Assembly (NCBI RefSeq): GCF_022201045.2
Contig: NC_068559.1
Location: 23,443,501-23,507,500 of the forward strand
Source: Citrus sinensis
Lineage: Eukaryota > Streptophyta > Magnoliopsida > Sapindales > Rutaceae
Direction of reading: 5' to 3'
Length of the DNA stretch: 64,000 nucleotides
The notes under the pieces are model-generated. The model had not been told where the DNA came from. It worked only from the letters and a program-made list of their open reading frames with translations, and searched no databases. Below, one piece after another: positions 20,192-32,212 of the stretch. The number at the start of each line of letters is the position of its first letter. The stretch's first letter is position 1. The position numbers were made by a program, and so were the translations under genes.

Positions 20192-20562
20192 TATTCTGAA
20201 TCACTAGGTGTAACTTCTTTTATTTCCAATTTTTCTTTGCCTTTTTCTTTATTTTTTAATTCTGCTTTTAGTTTTTCAGATTCTTCTAATATTTTTGGGT
20301 ATTGTGTTTTTATAAACCAATCATCATAACTTCCTATTTGAGGTTTCATTACAGGCTTTTTAAAGCTTGTTCCAATTATACCTGACTTTAATATTTCAAG
20401 TTTTTCTATCTTTTTATTCTTCTTTTGGGTCATTTGTATTGTAGATAGTTCTATTTTTATTTTTCCTATTTCTTGTTTAATTTCTTTCATTTCTTCTTTA
20501 AGATTTAAAAGGATCTCTTTTAATTCTATTAATGTAGTTTCCATTAGGTCTAAGGGTTCCAA
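20191..20562 (-). CDS. Caulimovirid coiled-coil ORF upstream of the coat region (123 aa)
   Basis: The product is largely one helix with heptad-like spacing (LIELKEILLNLKEEMKEIKQ), a middle segment PQIGSYDDWFIKTQYPKILE, and a Lys/Glu-rich tail. The phrase around YDDWF resembles the small virion-associated or ORF1-type proteins of badnavirus-like genomes, though this is only a resemblance. It ends with a TAATG overlap with the coat region, so the two are translationally coupled. Confidence 0.6.
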   Translation of the reverse strand: MEPLDLMETTLIELKEILLNLKEEMKEIKQEIGKIKIELSTIQMTQKKNKKIEKLEILKSGIIGTSFKKPVMKPQIGSYDDWFIKTQYPKILEESEKLKAELKNKEKGKEKLEIKEVTPSDSE

Positions 20563-20600
20563 TTGATATTTTTCTTTTTAGAATGTTACTTACCTCAAAT

Positions 20601-21521
20601 GTAAGTTAAGCGTTGCCCATAAATTGATATCATTATCAGAGTACGGAATCAGATCAATTAGTGGAGAAGCCACCCATCACTCAGTAGTTGCTCTTGCTCC
20701 CACTTGAGTTCAATTTCCCAAGAATTATAGTGCGCCAGATTTTTCCAACTCAAATAACTTGAGAATAAGACCCATCGTTATCGCCTTGTTGGTGCTTAAT
20801 TTCTGACTATCCTGTCAACCTATCAGTTATTTAAGAACCAAAAAATCTCCCCTAGTAGCTTGAGATTCTATTTATTTACTTGTTTCGTGAGGTTCTTTGA
20901 GCCCTTAATTGAGCTGATTAATCTAAGTTGGTTGATTTATTGTTAAAACATTATAGCGTACATCATCCAAGGTTCCAGAATTAATGTGGAGCAGACTGAC
21001 ACATCAAACAGAGGGTAGAAGTTAAAAGATCAAATAAAAAATCTTAAGCACAAAACAAAACAAAGCAATGATGAAAACTATTATAGCCACTATTAAGATT
21101 TGATACGTGTCCTCCGGTAGTTGTTTATCTTCAAGTTCGGTCACCATTGTTTTTATTCATGATATTTTGGGCACGAATGTCTTCCAATCTATAAATCAAA
21201 CAGAAACAGAAACGTCAATTTAGAGCAAAATCAATTTACCCCAATTGGCAGCTAATTGAGGACGATTTCGTTCCTTCTTGGAGTTATCTAACAATTTTTT
21301 TTTTTTCAAATTCTTAGGAAGAGGATAGCCATAACAACATAAAAATATTGGATTCTCACTTTATTCAAAATTACTACCACCCTTTTGTCTTTAATTTGAC
21401 CATAGGATGACTTGATGTTCATACAAATATGATCACTGCTGACTTTATATACACTATCTACTTCTTAGAAAAGGGTATTTTGACAGTAATAAACCTATTG
21501 GAGTTTTCACCAGGACCATCT
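20601..21521. other. Host intergenic DNA between the viral insertion and CLPS1
   Basis: No gene recognised. The first 100 or so bases may still be viral, because the right junction was not resolved. The rest probably includes the CLPS1 3' UTR. Confidence 0.45.
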
Positions 21522-23132
21522 TTAGCATCCACCACTTGCAGGTTCGATGGAACTCAGCAGCCCATTGCCCCTCAGTTGCATGCAGTGTTCCTCAGCATCA
21601 GCCTGAGAACAAATAATTACAACAGACAAGCCATTGCAGTGCGCTTCTTGCATGATGTTTACTGCATTGTCAAGAGTCATCCCGGGTATAACCTTCATCA
21701 GCACTTGGACAACATACTCTCGTTTGTTAAAGTTGTCGTTGTGTAGTATAACACGGTAGGGTGGACTGGTTTTCCTTTTTTTCCTGAACAAGGTAAATGA
21801 TAACATTGTCAAAGGAAAAGCTTGTTAGGTTCTTCCATTTTGATCTACATAAAAATGAAATATTCTTAACTCGTTTCAGTGCATCAAGACAAGAATGCAA
21901 AATAATTCAAGAGAAATTCGATGTGGCAAAAGGTGAAGGAATGTAAACACCATATTAAACAACCTCGACTACAGGTAGCAAAATACACAAAATGGACATT
22001 GGACATAAAAATGACAATTCTCTCTACTTACGTCAAAAAGAACATTACCCAGCACTGGTCTTATAAAATCGGGATCCTTGTAGGGCTGTTTTAGACATGT
22101 TCCTACCCTTAAATATTTGCACAAAGTAATCAATTTCAAGAATTATCAGTCCAAGACTTCTAAAGCACAAAGGCAATGGCCGTATTCTAAAATATCATAT
22201 TTATAAAATAAATACCAGAGTCAGATTTCCCACAATCTAATCACTTTCATTACAATGCATTTCTTAGCTAATGGTTCTAAGAAATTATATGAAAAGCGTA
22301 AATGTATTCAGCTTTCCATGACATTCGGTATAATAAAGGAACAGCATAAAGTTGTCGGCACAAAGACTTACTTCAAATCAAACTCAGATTCACGACCAGG
22401 AGCAGTTATAACTGGCCTCTCCAACAGCCCTCCGCCTTTACCTGGTGCTGATGCTAACACAGTCATGAGGACGCTGCGGTTGATGCATGATCCTCCACAA
22501 AGCAAGGATTTGTCCCCTGCTGTACATCACCACCACCATCATCACTGATAATCACTCCAACATTAACAACATGTTCACAAATTCAGGTTACAATAAAACA
22601 GAAAATGAAAGTAACAAAAAGGAAGTGAATCAAATTAAAGTCCACTTGATCATATTTACAGTTTAGTGTTCACAACAGCGAGGAAAAGAGAAATCCAATA
22701 ATTTTACCTAACTGGATTACATGAAATTCCAAAAATTCAAAACCCAAGAAACAACTCCAAAAGAAAAGTTTGAAATTCCAAAAAGAAGTTACAGTATTTC
22801 CTAAAATTGAAATGATAACCTGGTACACGTCATCAAACACATCAGTTTGATAGCTAAAATACTCAAATCAAAACCAGTGATTTTCTCTACAATAAATCCT
22901 GCACATAAGTAGCAGCTATCTCTCCAGTAATACTCAAAGAATTTTCTTTTAATTACCTTTTTATAGAGAAATGCAAAAATAAAATTCCCCTAAAGTTGTA
23001 GATAAATTTGAAACCGTCGGATGAATCAGATATCGAAAGTTTAAAAAAAATTAAAAAAAAAATCGAACCTGGTTTGGAATTGAAGACGGTGTGGGGTGAC
23101 AGAGCTAGTCTCCCACAAATTGCAGTCTCCAT
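21522..23132 (-). CDS. CLPS1: ATP-dependent Clp protease adaptor CLPS1, chloroplastic
   Basis: Three exons on the minus strand: 23132-23069, 22516-22372 and 21783-21522, encoding 156 aa. Exon 1 (METAICGRLALSPHTVFNSK) and exon 2 form a plastid transit peptide ending near PVITAPGRESEFDL. Exon 3 is the ClpS core: SPPYRVILHNDNFNKREYVV, VLMKVIPGMTLDNAVNIMQE, AHCNGLSVVIICSQADAEEH and MQLRGNGLLSSIEP. Both the HNDxF pocket strand and the Met that contacts N-degron residues are present. In chloroplasts ClpS1 binds substrates with destabilising N-termini and delivers them to ClpC for degradation. Length and intron positions match dicot orthologues. Exon 2 can start at 22519 or 22516 because of a tandem acceptor (see findings). 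Confidence 0.96.
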
Positions 23133-23133
23133 T

Positions 23134-23200
23134 TCTCTCTCTCTCTCTCTCTCTAGCTCTCCCTCGCCCTCCCTCTCCCTCTCGCTCTCTCTCTCTCCCC
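23134..23200. repeat. (CT)n/(CCT)n tract in the CLPS1 5' UTR
   Basis: Starts two bases before the CLPS1 start codon; on the coding strand it is a GA-rich leader. Such tracts are common in plant 5' UTRs and may influence expression. Confidence 0.8.
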
Positions 23201-23355
23201 AAAAACGAAATTATGTTAAAAAAATAAAACTAGTGGTTGAGGATGGCGTTACCATGAAAAGACGTCGTTTTCGACCCTCAGGTAGTGAGCGAAGGCAGCT
23301 CCTGAAACGATGCGTTTTGCCTCTTAATCTCTCCTTTTTCTTTCTTCCATTTTAT

Positions 23356-23457
23356 TTTGTACTTTTATATACAGGATCCACATATACGGACTAAGCTATG
23401 TTGCAACCGTTATACCACACCACACTTTTTATCTTTATGTAATGTAACCATTGGATT
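23356..23457 (+). repeat. Left arm of a ~100-bp inverted repeat
   Basis: Shares AGGATCC, AGCTAT, TTGCAAC, ATACC, ACCACACTTTTT and TTGGAT, in this order and spacing, with the reverse complement of 24938-25037. It lies in the region upstream of CLPS1. Confidence 0.8.
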
Positions 23458-23704
23458 TAAAAGGATCTGATCCAACGCTTTAGAGATGGCCACGTTTTTG
23501 TTAAAGGAAATGGAAAAGTCGGTTAAGAAAAAGTAAAATAAATTGAAAGGAGTCTGGCGGTGGGTAATGGAGCTATGTGAAAATAAAGGCGCTTTGATAA
23601 GTGACTTTTGCATTTCGGTTTAATGGGTTTCAATTAGCGATCCAACAGAAGAAAAATTTGTAAAAATAGAGAGGGAAATTCTAAGAAAATGGGCAGTCAT
23701 GTAA

Positions 23705-24079
23705 GAGCATTTAAAAAAGCCTCTATAAATTTTACTCTTTAAATATTTATTTGCTTACTTATATAGTAAATAGATGAGTGAAAAAATATATTATTTTCTA
23801 AAAAATTCTTCAAATAAAAATGAATTAATATTATTTTAATTAAATAACTATTTTTTAAAGGAAAAGTCAATAATAATTAAAGCACATTTCTCTTTTTATT
23901 CAACAAAAAGTAATAAAATATAAATTGAAGAGGGAGAAAATAACTCTTCAAATTTGAAGAAAGAATATCATTTCTTATTTGAAGAATATTAATTGGAGTG
24001 TCTTTTGGAGCCTTAAATGTTGATGTAACTCTTCAAATAAGTAATAAAATCTTATTTAAAAAGTCTTTTAGTGATGCTC
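23705..24079. mobile_element. PIF/Harbinger-like (Tourist-type) MITE
   Basis: The ends are GAGCATTT (left) and GATGCTC (right), an imperfect inverted pair that continues with AAAAAAGCC against AGTCTTTTAG. The element is flanked by TAA on both sides (23702-23704 and 24080-24082), the target preference of PIF/Harbinger elements. It is 375 bp, AT-rich and non-coding, and lies in the loop between the two inverted-repeat arms. Confidence 0.65.
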
Positions 24080-24937
24080 TAAGGTTGGATATCTTTTTTC
24101 TTTGATCTGAAATCAACTTCAATATTTGGGTGAATGATTTTATTTTTTTTTGGGAAGATGATTTAATGAATATTTGAACTTGGGATTTCTCTCGAAGAAA
24201 TGTTTATTTTGTTTGATTTATTTATGGTTCATTGAAGTTGCTGTTGTTGGTATTACAAAAGTGGGTTGTTTGCAGCCATTTCAAGAGTATTGTTAGTCTA
24301 TGCGATTTTTGTCAAGTTGAATGAAATATAAGAAAACCCAGTTGCTTGGTCTGTTCATGTGGCTTAGAGATTTGTGAGTGATTATGCAATGCATTTTCAA
24401 CATGGTTTTGCAGCTGAAAATGGTTTGGTTGGGAAGGGCGAAATGGTGGTGAAGATAAGCTGGAATTGAAATCATGAAAGGGGTTTGAGCATTCTGTTTT
24501 CAGATATGCCTAATTCCTAAACTTTTACCTCTGCTCAATAGGGGTTGCAGTTAGACGCTTTGGTGGCAAATTCGCCATAGGCTGAGACCCTACGTTCATC
24601 GGAATCTCACCCCCACCAGCAATTGTAACCGACTTCTTTTGATTATGGTATCTCTAGATTAATTCTTAACTGCAATCGCGTTCGCTACAAAATCAAATTC
24701 GCCATTGGATTAGTACGGTTGAGAGCCCATGTTCATCTATGAATTATCAAAATCTTTTCCCCCCATAAATTGTGTTAATCTTCGTTCGATTATGATGACT
24801 ATCCATTAATTAGTTGAACTTTAATTTTTTTTCCAAACATAAAATAAAGTTGTTGTTCAAGGGGTGAATTTTACCACCTTCTACGGTTGCCAGTGCTTAC
24901 CTCACTTAATTTCAATCGTTAGATTTACTAACTTTTC

Positions 24938-25037
24938 ATCCAACGGCTCTTTAGAATAATGACAAAAAGTGTGGTACGGTATTACTGTTGCAATATAGCT
25001 GGATCCTACATATACATACACACACGTGTAAGTACAA
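24938..25037 (-). repeat. Right arm of the ~100-bp inverted repeat
   Basis: Reverse complement of the 23356-23457 arm with scattered differences and small gaps. Similarity continues weakly inward (CAACG words). Confidence 0.8.
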
Positions 25038-25041
25038 TAAG

Positions 25042-25680
25042 GTAGTGTTCACTTCATAAATTAAAAAATAAAAATTAATGACAGTATTTATTTCACAAAA
25101 TAAAGATAAAAATTAGAATCAAAATTTCCAGATTCCACTCAAATTTGAGAATAGAAAATGAGAGATTGATTCACAAACCCTTGGGATTCAATCTCCCATT
25201 TCTTATATTTTTATTTTACCCTCATTAAATTTTTATAATTTTTAAATTGTCCTCAATAAATTTTTGTCATTTTTACATTTTGATCCCTACAAAATTTATG
25301 AAAATACCTAAAAATTTTGTATTATTTACACATACGTCCTCTATTATTTTTAATAATAAAAATAACAGCAACAACAACAATAATAATTCAGTATTGTATT
25401 CTATATTTTACGTAAAAATTTTAAATTGTCTTCAATAAAATTTTGTCATTTTTATATTTTGGTCCCTACAAAATTTATGAAAATACCTAAAAAATTTGTA
25501 TTATTTCCACATAGGTCCTCTTTTATTTAACAACAACAACAACATTAACAACAACAACAACAATAATAATTCGGTATTGTATTCTATATTTTATGTAAAA
25601 TTTTATATTTTTAACTTATTCATTACTTTATAACGTAAGAGATTCTCTTATTGTAAAATTACTCTAATGTGAACATCATT
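25042..25680. mobile_element. MITE-like element with GTGTTCAC ends and an internal duplication
   Basis: The left end GTAGTGTTCACTTCAT (about 25042) faces an inverted right end in AATGTGAACATCATTC (about 25658-25673). Inside, a segment of about 180 bp containing TTTTGTCATTTTTA, CCCTACAAAATTTATG and a CAACAA-rich stretch is repeated in tandem (about 25232-25410 and 25411-25605). No coding capacity. The ends resemble those at 62938 and 63337. Confidence 0.5.
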
Positions 25681-26457
25681 CTTATAAAGACATCTTATAT
25701 GTAAATGAAAGTTGAGAATTATAAATTCATGTGTATTTTTTCTCAATGACTCCAATTAAATTGAGAAATATAAACTGAATGAAATAGAACGAGACAAAAT
25801 TGAGAGTTCGAATATGAATCACAATTTTAGTATTTTGACACCATGTGTTAGTAATATTATTTAATTCAAATGTTCATATTTCTAGTTAGATAAAGGTTTA
25901 AGATCTTAGGCTAATTTCCAAAAAATCTTTTAAATAAGCAGATTGATTGTATATAAATGTATAATGGATGCCCATTGCTTTCTATCACCATCCTCAACCA
26001 ACACAGATGAGACCAGGGCGCAGTCTGCGGTTGAAAAATTAGGTAAAATTCATGCCATTGGTGTCTACTCTACTCTATATATATTCATAAAAGGATGGTT
26101 TGATTACCAAGTAGCCAAGCACGCCTGCTTGTCAAGTGAGGTCGAATCATGTAGGAGAAGTTATTTGCAGCATTGCTGTTCCTTTTTTAACCTACGCACA
26201 ACTTGGACGTTGATTATGTAAATTTAATTCTGGCGTCCACTTCAATCTCATGATAATTATTTTGTGTATCAGAGAAAAATGAAGAAACTTGGAACAATTA
26301 ACTGCCGCTAAACACATTTCATTTTAGTGATTAATTAATTTCTTGCTGAAAAGTACAGAGTCTTTCATGCCAAAAACATCACAATGAAGATGAGTTTTTG
26401 CAACTCAACCTAAATTGTATAATTAATTATTAATACTGGGTAACATATCATCAAAAA
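25681..26457. other. Intergenic DNA downstream of the LHT-type transporter
   Basis: AT-rich. A small plus-strand ORF (25943-26221) has no recognisable domain. The LHT 3' UTR should lie at its right edge. Confidence 0.5.
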
Positions 26458-29372
26458 TTAAGTATAGAAACTGTACGTAGAGGCGTCCGCCACAATATTT
26501 CGAAACCCTCCAATCGTTGATGCCAACATAATGAACACCCCGATGAATATGGAAGCCTGAAATGCACAAATTGCAAGACGCGTTATTGTTTCAAGTAATG
26601 AAAGCTCGCACACTATTCATTGCTGCTTCGGAAAGAATAGGTAAATTTTGCATCATTTTTATTTAATTACCCAATTGATGATCCATTTGGGGCTGAATCG
26701 CTTTGGTTTCTTGATTACCAGCCACATTACACTGGGAAGCTGCGATGATATTCTCAGATTAATGCATATTAGACCCCTCATTGTGCGCATAAGAGAATTT
26801 AATTATCAGGACAGTCGAAAGGATTCAAAAAGGGCTCACAAAATATGAAGTGGGTGTAAAGCCAAATCCGCCAAAGAAACCAAGAAGATCTCCAAAGAAT
26901 GGGAAGGTTACTCCGACGAATAGTGTAAATGCTGCAAATTAATTTTAAGGTACACACGGTCATTAGCCTCAATTTTAGTCATTTTGAAAAATTAGATAAT
27001 ACATTATACATACCCTTGAAGAGTGACAATACAAGAGTCTCACCTACATAAGCAGATCGAGCAACAACTCTGACTGCAGCCCCTGGTGGAAAGTTCATTC
27101 TCTTAATCATCATCCCTTCTAGCAAGTGAAACACAGGCATAGCAAAGACCTACGCACATCATGTATTTAAGCATGCATATTGTATACACATTTAGCAGTT
27201 GAATTATATTAATGTAGTAATTGATTCAAAATTTACCTGATAGCTGCCAATGACATGAACGACCACCATTAAGTTAGCGGCAGCGATGAGCCATGCTGGC
27301 CTTTTGAGTGCCATTAGTACATTATCGTCAACATCTTGCCCAAATGCCCAGTACCCTATAAGGGCTACTGGAAAATAGCAAATTGCGTTGACAAAATAGG
27401 CCCCCAATGCACCTTTCCACATGAGTATTTTTGAAGGCTTCTCCGGGGTTGATGGGATAGTGGCCTGAATTTCAAGCGCCACTGCATGTCCAGCAAACGC
27501 GAATGAAATTTGTCCCAGAGCGTTGAACACTCGAAACATGTAGTCAGCTGAGCTCGTGTGTTTGTATGCGTAGCTCACGTTTTCAATCCTACCATGACTC
27601 AAGGAACCAGCCCAAGCTATAGTTGAATAGCTGCATCGGCCAGAACAGTAATTATGTAACATAAGAGCATCAATATATTGATGTTCTGGCAAAAACATCG
27701 CTCAATTTATGGAGTATGTTAATAATATATGTGACACACTCGTACATTTTTTATACCTGTAACATTGCCACTACATCATTATTTTTTACACATAAATTTT
27801 CTACACGGTTGTGTACCGAAATCTTTAGTTTAAATTCTAAATAATATAGAAAAGGATGTTCCAATAAGGTTAGGTCGTGACTTTCAGAGTACAAAGCAGC
27901 TGGCTTATATTTTGTATGATTCCTTACTGGTTTAATACTTTACTTCTGTCGGTTTTATGTTTTGCTTAAAGCTGCTTTATCCCAGCTCCTTCAACATCCA
28001 CATAAATTAACTGCTATTGAAGCCTCTTATTCCACCAAGACCAAAAACTTTATCCCCTCAAATATCAACCAATAATTGACAAAAGCTAAATAAACGACTC
28101 AGGAAAAAAAATAAATAAAGGGCAAAGAGGAAAAGGCGAGAGGAGACTTCTTGTCACCCAAATTTCATGAGCGATTAAATTAAATTAATAATTGGACCTG
28201 CTGCCCCCTGCCCTGGCACCGGTGGAGACCTGTTGGCTGCCGGAGTTTGCAGTCTCTTTAGCACCATGTTAATTAATTAAGTTCTTAAGTTAATATGTTT
28301 ACCTACTAAGTAATTTTAGCATATAAATGAAAAAAAAAAAGCATATATCGTTTTAATTTATTTCTAGACTTCTACGAATCCCATGCAACGACTTATCCAG
28401 TATGTATTTATTTTCTCAGGTCAAGTGAGTTGATAGAAGTTATTAGAATAGGTCGATGAGCCATGTGTAAAACTCAAGTAATATTCGTTATTAAACAAAA
28501 GGAGTAAGTAATTAAAGAAGTTATAAGAACCTGAGTGACATGACTGCTGCTGCCAGTGAAACACCGGAAACAGAGTTGATGTCGGGGAGCTGAGACAGGA
28601 AGAAATGGAGAGAGCCAAATATGAGGATCCAAAAGGTCTGCCTGAGCGGCTTGCAGTGGGAGCAGGCCATCTCCACGAATTTCTTCAAGCACTTGCCGCC
28701 GGTGACCATGTATACAATATCACATCCAACTTGCACGATCAACTGCTGAGGGAGCACAATCCATGGCCCGAGTTTTGGGCCAAAAGCATGCCTTCCGAGG
28801 TCAATATACCGATCAAAGCGTACTCCGGGGACGCATTCGTGGAGATTTATCATTTGCCACATTGTGTTCAACGTCGTCACCCAAGATATCACCAACACCA
28901 TTGTTCCTGGACCCCTGGAATCAATATATACGATTAGTTAAAATTTCAATCCTAAGTGCTGCTACCGCACACGTGGTCTTAACATATTTAAAAATCTAGA
29001 AGAGGATATGAATTATTCATTAATATTAGCTAGCGAAGGATTCCAAAGCTTTAATTTGTTGAGTTTGAGATTGGAAGTATATGTACATATATATACCATC
29101 CCAAGTAAGCCATGGCATAGGGGAGGCTCAGGACGCCAGCGCCTATCATGGCTGTAACACAGTGGAAAGTCGAGTACCACCATTTGGCTCGGCGAGTTGG
29201 TTCCCCTTCGCTCCATTTTTTATTGGATTCAACTTCCTGTTACAGTTTAGAGCAAGCGTACATATAAGAACAGCGCATATATGTATATTTAGGACAAGCT
29301 GCTTAAAATTTAGAGTAAGAAATGCTGAGGGCATGCTCTCACCTTTTGGGGAGAAGGAGAAGCTGAAACCAT
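26458..29372 (-). CDS. LHT-type amino acid transporter (AAAP family)
   Basis: Eight exons on the minus strand: 29372-29343, 29236-29097, 28914-28531, 27630-27237, 27149-27044, 26931-26840, 26739-26671, 26556-26458. Total 437 aa, the normal length for plant lysine-histidine-type transporters. The short N-terminus ([20 protein letters not shown]) is followed by the AAAP signature helix [20 protein letters not shown]. About ten further membrane helices follow, including [20 protein letters not shown], the conserved region before [19 protein letters not shown]. The C-terminus [20 protein letters not shown] matches LHT proteins. These are plasma-membrane H+/amino acid symporters. Order in the window suggests orthology to the Arabidopsis LHT-like gene next to MED25. 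The real substrate is unknown. Confidence 0.94.
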
Positions 29373-29925
29373 GTTTTCTCAGTTAAAACAGTAAGACCCT
29401 TTGAATGTGGGAGTTGAGCGACCATCATCATGTATTTGTAGTGGTTGTGTAATCATGTGTTTGATGGAATATTAAAGCTAAGAAAAAGATATTTACTTAT
29501 AATCGGGTTGTTATAACTTTTTAAGTAGAGATTATTTAAATAGAATTTTTGTTAGTAGAGTTTTTATAAATAAGACTTTTATTTAAAAAATTAGTTGTTT
29601 GGTTGTCAATAACAGTTTTTATTAAAAATTTATGAAATTATTTTAATAGATAAGTTTTTTAAAATTATATTATGAAAAGAATAAAATAAGATTATTAAAT
29701 AAGTGAGGGATATTTTAGATATTTTAATATTAAAAAAAATTCAACCTCTATTATCATTAGTCCAAAATTTGATCTTTTCTTAGTAGAGGTAAAATAATTT
29801 ATTTAAACTTTAAAAGTTCTATTAGAAAAATAATCAAACAACGAAAAAAATTATGATAAGAGCTTGCTTATGAGATTAAATAAATATTTATAACCATTAA
29901 ATAAACCATACCAAATAGACACTTA

Positions 29926-30544
29926 GGTGGCGTTTGTTTTTTCATCTGAAATCTGAATAGACCTGAATTAATCTGAATTCTGAATAGATCTGAATGTCTC
30001 AATCTGAATAATATGTTTGTTTTTTTGTTTGAATTTCAAAAAATAAGTATTAAGTTGTTTGTTTTTTTCAACTTAAAAAGCTGAAAATATGTACTTTTAC
30101 ATTTGTATCCTTATTAAATTTGAATGTCAAATAAATAATAAATTAAATACCACAATATTTTAACATTTATAAGTAAAACTATATTCAAGTGAATACATAA
30201 TTATTTTGGAATTTTAATAGATAAAATACCAAAAATTTTAAATTTTATCGTATATAATATAAGAAAGAAAAAATAGGAAAATTTTCATGTGGGGTAAATG
30301 TTTATGGGTGAGTTTTGGGATAGACATGAAAAATAAATTATAAAACAGGGATATTTTAGATATTAGCAAGTAATTGATTTAATTCAGATTTTTTTATTAA
30401 GTAAAAGGCTAAAAAAAATGGCTTATTTTATTAAGTCAAAATTATCTAAAAAGTCTCTTTAAGTTATAAAACAAACACCTCTAATTAACTTAATTAATTA
30501 AGTTAAGTCACTTTAAGTCATTAAGTTAAAAAACAAACGCTACC
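29926..30544. mobile_element. PIF/Harbinger-like MITE
   Basis: The left end GGTGGCGTTTGTTTTTT and the inverted right end GGTAGCGTTTGTTTTTTAAC agree in 16 of 17 bases over the shared part. TTA flanks both sides (29923-29925 and 30545-30547). The 619-bp interior is AT-rich with CTGAAT repeats at the left (ATCTGAATAGA-like) and no ORF. A second, older MITE-like segment with GTTGTTTGGTTGT and an inverted AATCAAACAAC copy lies just to its left (about 29490-29915). Confidence 0.65.
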
Positions 30545-30547
30545 TTA

Positions 30548-32212
30548 AATTATTTACCCTTTATTTTTGAAAAATAAGAAGAGTAGTCAATGTAATTAGT
30601 CCTTCAATTGCATTAATATTCTATTCGTTTATCTAGTTAAACATTTTGTTCATTTCGAAAATAAATACATAGTGGTAAAATTTTATTGAATTTGTTTTAC
30701 AAGATTTTGTACGGTTGTGCGAGTGTGCGCACGTCAAAATCTGGGAGAAAGAACTGCGCGCACATCATTATTATTCACATATAGTTTTTTTTCATTGAAC
30801 ATATTAGTGTATAATGATACAATAGTCCAAAAATTCACTAAAATAAGTAGATGATCCACACTTAGTAACAAAAGGAAAATATATTTGGCCTATACGGTAG
30901 CAGAGAGGCGACAAAAACGACACCAGTTTGTGTCTGCTTTTGTCAAAGAGAAAGACGAAAACGCCTCCGTCATCGCCTCTCTATCGCTGTGCGGGCCTAA
31001 TAGCAGTGCTGGTAACAAAAACTTGTTGTCATCAGGTTATAATGGCTTCTCCTCTGGTTCAATGCTTTCATCCTTGTCCGTACGAAATGAAAATAAGTTT
31101 TAGGAGCTGCAGCAAGTTAGAAATAGTCAATTCAAAAACGGACAGTCAATGTTAGCCCACCACCCAGAAAGAAGTTAAAAGAAGCATTACGTTCTTTATC
31201 ACTTTTTATCGTCTTTTCTTTTCGTATTTCTCCCACTTTCCCCGAAAAAGAAGACATGTAACATGTTCATTTCAAAGCGGGCTGTGATATAATCATACAA
31301 ATCATCTTACTTGAATTTGCAGACTTAAGGAATCAAATGCGTTTATCGTGGGTGGCACTATCACAGTGTGTCGCACGATGATCCTCCATAATTCGTCTAT
31401 CCTTCGTACTAAGGACATTGTCGTCATTTCCGTATTTCTTAATTTTGAGCCAATGATCAGACGTTTTGTTGGTTGGTGACTTGGATCCATCCTTAAATCA
31501 TTACACCTTGAACTAGTAGCTTTAACACAGATCAAATTTTCAGGAATAATGATTAAAGTGAGGCCGCTAGCTATGCAAAGTAACTCGTGTGGGTCCTATA
31601 CATTCTTTCCCATTTTCAGTGATCCCTAGTTCTGCATTAGCTTAGCTAAGTTCACTGCAAGGCCCCGCTGCATATCACGAAACGAAAGTATTAGGTTTTA
31701 ATTAATTAGCGTCGAACACTTTGTGCAAATCTTATATCAATATCATCGTCATAAATACATCATAATGATCATGCTAAGTACAGCCAAATAGAAGAAACAT
31801 GATTGTGTTTTGGAAACCCCCTTATCCATTTGAGCTCTAGCTACCCACGGTTTCTTTTCAAATGACAGATCTCTAAGCTCTTTTTGTATTGGTAGCTTCC
31901 GAGGCTTCCGTTCGAATCTCAAACAAAACACGTTCATTTTCTATTTTTCCCCCTTTGAAGCAACTGCTATACATTCATGGTACAGTATCGATTTTATATC
32001 TCCAAACATCAAACCACAGGCGATCAGACGGTTGATGACATAAGATATATTTACTTTTTGAGTGTAGCCCAGTTGATTAGCATACAGTAATCCAAGAATC
32101 AGATAGGCAGACCGTTGGTTCCTAGAGGAAGCGACTACAAACAGACTACAAACTAACTTGCGATGAAAGGTAATTCAAGCGGCCATCCATTTGTTGAGAA
32201 GCTACAGGTTAT
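30548..32212. other. Intergenic region between the LHT transporter and MED25
   Basis: The MED25 3' UTR should occupy the right edge. Two overlapping small plus-strand ORFs near 30885-31155 have no known motif. No gene recognised. Confidence 0.5.

Larger units (their letters stand above)
12600..20600 (-). mobile_element. Endogenous caulimovirid (pararetrovirus) insertion, about one genome length
   Basis: An 8-kb block of tightly packed minus-strand ORFs with strongly A-rich sense codons, unlike the flanking host DNA. It contains, in viral order, a coiled-coil ORF, coat region with CCHC knuckle, movement protein, two protease-like domains, RT-RNase H, a transactivator-like ORF, a TATA-bearing region and an initiator tRNA-Met primer binding site. 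There is no integrase and no LTR, which separates it from Ty3/gypsy elements. Neighbouring ORFs overlap by a few bases (TAATG, ATGTTAA, ATGA), the polycistronic style of Caulimoviridae. The map starts and ends between the small ORF at 12612 and the ORF at 20562, so it is circularly permuted relative to the primer site. Several lesions show that it is not functional as it stands. The genus is not assigned. Exact junctions need comparison with an empty site. Confidence 0.93.

Noticed and set aside
12600..20600. Ty3/gypsy LTR retrotransposon as an alternative for the RT block
   Set aside because: No integrase after RNase H, no LTRs, and a 30K movement protein plus polycistronic overlaps are present.
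22255..22548. Plus-strand ORF ending in seven His residues
   Set aside because: It is antisense to CLPS1 exon 2, and the His run is only the reverse frame of a GTG/GGT repeat in the intron; no other protein features.
30885..31155. Overlapping 72- and 75-aa plus-strand ORFs between LHT and MED25
   Set aside because: Two frames of the same DNA with no motif, homologue or clear start context.
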